Shown here: in pieces, positions 62,127 to 64,000 of the stretch | How positions within the stretch are numbered: position 1 is the stretch's first letter | How the letters are laid out: each line of letters starts with the position of its first letter | Assembly (NCBI GenBank): GCA_025060615.1 | Contig: JANXBS010000015.1 | Location: 1 to 64,000, forward strand | Reading direction: 5' to 3' | Length of the DNA: 64,000 nucleotides | DNA from: Anaerolineae bacterium | Lineage (GTDB): Bacteria > Chloroflexota > Anaerolineae > DUEN01 | Notes under the pieces: generated by a model | Database searches by the model: none | What the model was told of the DNA's origin: nothing | Seen by the model: only the letters and a program-made list of their open reading frames with translations | Made by a program: the position numbers and the translations under genes

Positions 62127-63206
62127 ATGCTTTTCCCCTCTCCCACTCCCGATTTCGAACGCCTACGTAAGGTACTATTACGCCAAGGGGAACCGGATCG
62201 CGTGCCGTTCATCGAGCTTTTCGCCGATCGGGAGATCATGGAAGCAGTCATTGGCGAACCGATTCCAGATCCTGAGCAGCATGATCGCGAGCTGCGCGAG
62301 CTCGCCTTGCGCCGGACCATCCGCTTTTGGTATGAGACCGGGTATGACTATATTACCGTCGGTCCTACGCTGGACCTCCCCAGAAGACGGTTGTTTGCCG
62401 AGGATACGGCTGCCCTGCGGCGAGATCAGCGTGAATGGGTGGACGAGTCGGCTGGTATCATTAATAGTTGGCAGGACTTCGAGGCGTATCCCTGGCCAAG
62501 GCCTGAGGACGTTGATTACTTTAACCTGGAATTCGTCAGCCGGCATCTTCCTGAGGGGATGAAGATCATCTTCCTGGGGCCTGGAGGACAATTAGAAAAC
62601 ATCATGTGGCTCATGGGCTATGTTCCCTTCGCCCTAGCCTTGAAAGACGACCCGGCGCTGGTGGAAGCGGTAGCTCAAAAGGTTGGAGAGCTGTTGGTTA
62701 CCATTTTCTCCACAGCCGCCGATATGCCGAATGTAGGCGCGCTCTGGCTGGGCGATGACATGGGGTTTAAAACGGGAACCATGATCGCGCCTGAGGACCT
62801 ACGACGGTACGTGTTCCCCTGGCAGAGGAAGCTGTCCGAGATCGCCCACGCCCGCGGTCTGCCTTTTCTCCTTCATTCTTGTGGCAACCTTCGCGAGATC
62901 ATGGATGATCTCATTGATGACGTGAAGATTGATGCCAAACACTCGTTTGAAGATGTCATTCAGCCAGTAACAGAGGCCAAGAAGATGTATGGGGATCGGA
63001 TCGCCCTGCTGGGCGGGATCGATGTGGATTTCCTCTGCCGCGCTAGCGAGGACGAGGTGCGTGCCTACACTCGTCGGACCATAGAAGCCTGTGCCCCTGG
63101 GGGCGGTTGGGCCCTAGGCACAGGAAATAGCGTTGCCAACTATATCCCAGTGCAAAACTATCTGGCTATGTTGGACGAAGGACGAAAGTATGGCATATAT
63201 CGTTAA
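62127..63206 (+). CDS. URO-D superfamily protein with an MtaA-type zinc motif
   Basis: TAGGAGGCCATC precedes ATG 62127. The 359-residue protein has the URO-D barrel (RLRKVLLRQGEPDRVPFIEL, ALWLGDDMGFKTGTMIAPED, IALLGGIDVDFLCRASEDEV). Unlike the other three copies here, it has His250-x-Cys252-Gly in FLLHSCGNLREIMDD and a second Cys322 before PGGGWALG, the spacing of the zinc ligands in methylcobamide:CoM methyltransferases (MtaA/CmuA type). It could move a methyl group from a corrinoid protein. No corrinoid-protein gene is visible next to it. A DegT gene follows on the same strand. Confidence 0.87.
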   Translation: MLFPSPTPDFERLRKVLLRQGEPDRVPFIELFADREIMEAVIGEPIPDPEQHDRELRELALRRTIRFWYETGYDYITVGPTLDLPRRRLFAEDTAALRRDQREWVDESAGIINSWQDFEAYPWPRPEDVDYFNLEFVSRHLPEGMKIIFLGPGGQLENIMWLMGYVPFALALKDDPALVEAVAQKVGELLVTIFSTAADMPNVGALWLGDDMGFKTGTMIAPEDLRRYVFPWQRKLSEIAHARGLPFLLHSCGNLREIMDDLIDDVKIDAKHSFEDVIQPVTEAKKMYGDRIALLGGIDVDFLCRASEDEVRAYTRRTIEACAPGGGWALGTGNSVANYIPVQNYLAMLDEGRKYGIYR

Positions 63207-63443
63207 GGCTTGATCGGTTCCTACAGTTCTAGTGCTTTCGGTATTTTTCTCCTTGCGTTAAGTGTTTTTGAACGTCCCTTGTGACTTTCAAGATGCAGCT
63301 CGCATCAATGTAGCTAGCGAGTGACAGACCCTCGCCCAGATCTTCTTGCTCCTAAACAGGCTGACCGTCACCATAACTAATGCAATCGCTGCTGATGGCA
63401 TGCGATAAGGTGATGCGAATTTTAAAACGAGGAGAGAACCCTA

Positions 63444-64000
63444 ATGCCATCCCAAACCCCTGAATCTGAAAAGCTAGCCATTCACGGCGGCACGCCCGCC
63501 AAGCGACGGCCCGACCCGCCCATGTATCCCGGCGGCATGATGATTGATCAAGAAGAGGAATGGGAGGTGCTGGAGGTGCTCCGCACCAGGCGCCTCTTCC
63601 GCTACTACGGCCCCGAACCGGGCCCCTCCAAGGTGGACGCGCTGGAGCGGGCCTTCGCCGCCCATATGGGCACGCGCCACGCCTTAGCGGTCACCTCGGG
63701 CACGGCCGCGCTGGTCTGCGGCCTGCAAGGCATCAGCGTCGGCCCAGGTGACGAGGTAATCGTACCTGCCTACACTTGGATTGCCTCCGCCTCAGCTGTG
63801 CTGGCAGTGGGCGGCGTGCCCGTCATCGCCGAGGTAGACGAGTCGCTCACGCTCGACCCGGCCGACGTAGAGCGCAAGATCACCCCCTACACGAGGGCGA
63901 TCATGCCTGTGCACATGCGCGGCGCCCCGGCCCGCATGGACGAGCTGCTGGCCATCGCCCGGCGGTATGGGCTCAAGGTGATCGAAGATACGGCCCAGGC
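63444..64000 (+). CDS. DegT/DnrJ/EryC1/StrS-family aminotransferase, N-terminal part (partial)
   Basis: GAGGAGAGAACC precedes ATG 63444; the gene runs off the window end. The 185 residues seen carry KLAIHGGTPAKRRPDPPMYP, ALAVTSGTAALVCGLQGI, VIVPAYTWIASASAVLAV and VIEDTAQA, the N-terminal half of a PLP sugar aminotransferase. The Schiff-base lysine lies beyond the window. The GGTPAKR opening is typical of 3-amino-5-hydroxybenzoate-synthase-like or glutamine:scyllo-inosose-like members. It follows the zinc-type URO-D-like gene, echoing the DegT/URO-D-like pairing at 3890-7763. Confidence 0.92.
   Translation, partial: MPSQTPESEKLAIHGGTPAKRRPDPPMYPGGMMIDQEEEWEVLEVLRTRRLFRYYGPEPGPSKVDALERAFAAHMGTRHALAVTSGTAALVCGLQGISVGPGDEVIVPAYTWIASASAVLAVGGVPVIAEVDESLTLDPADVERKITPYTRAIMPVHMRGAPARMDELLAIARRYGLKVIEDTAQ

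Overview
The window is chromosomal DNA (roughly 55-60 % GC by eye) from a bacterium. It most resembles a member of the Chloroflexota (Anaerolineae-like, possibly thermophilic). This rests on the gene set and its style: many stand-alone uroporphyrinogen-decarboxylase-like (URO-D-like) proteins, large glycosidases, secreted proteins with Thr-Pro linkers, a GT-C mannosyltransferase-type membrane protein, a YidC with a lipobox, and TTG/GTG starts. The taxonomic call is inference, because no 16S rRNA or marker alignment is available here. No complete mobile element, CRISPR array or prophage was seen.

Layout. 1-3878 (+): a translation block of the tuf 3' end, rpmG, tRNA-Trp, secE, nusG, rplK, rplA, an L10-type leader with attenuator, rplJ and rplL. 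It ends at a strong hairpin, and rpoB does not follow. 3890-16381 (mostly -): two carbohydrate clusters. The first, in transcription order, is GH38-like hydrolase, DegT aminotransferase, fucose-isomerase-like protein and URO-D-like protein. The second is URO-D-like protein, a broken URO-D-like gene and a GH42 beta-galactosidase-like gene; it is led by a consensus promoter and a long leader containing a five-codon open frame. An AbrB/PIN toxin-antitoxin pair sits between them. 17069-25514: a GT-C membrane glycosyltransferase, a ROK regulator, tagaturonate epimerase (uxaE), nadE and glycerate 2-kinase.

25598-31723: the conserved rpmH-rnpA-yidD-yidC-jag operon on the minus strand, divergent from clpB, then rsfS. 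31731-41002: a pentahaem NrfH/NapC-like cytochrome, an isochorismatase-like hydrolase, a zinc-ribbon membrane protein, a HAD-IIA phosphatase, an MFS transporter, then a GT4 glycosyltransferase, a polyprenyl-phosphate sugar transferase, an M20 peptidase and an MGDG-synthase-like glycosyltransferase. 41056-51379 (-): a very large orphan histidine kinase, then an operon of recJ, a small membrane protein, a HAD-IIA phosphatase, a GT2 glycosyltransferase and a second polyprenyl-phosphate sugar transferase, plus a DUF4870-like membrane protein. 51705-64000: fmt, an aldo/keto reductase, a B12-binding radical SAM protein with two tiny coupled genes, a Gfo/Idh/MocA oxidoreductase, a secreted protein with three internal repeats, an alpha/beta hydrolase, an endonuclease/exonuclease/phosphatase-family protein, a URO-D-like protein with a zinc motif, and the start of a second DegT aminotransferase.

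How it fits together. The housekeeping blocks (ribosome, Sec/YidC insertion, RNase P, ClpB, RecJ, Fmt) are ordinary. The accessory parts suggest a heterotroph that degrades plant- or algal-type glycans (mannosides, galactosides, uronates) and builds a cell-surface polysaccharide. Four URO-D-like genes lie beside glycosidases or sugar-modifying enzymes, and only one keeps an MtaA-type His-x-Cys...Cys zinc site. This is the best candidate here for undescribed metabolism. Three gene remnants lie in apparently empty intergenic DNA: a NYN-nuclease-like piece, an APH-kinase-like piece and a membrane-protein-like piece.
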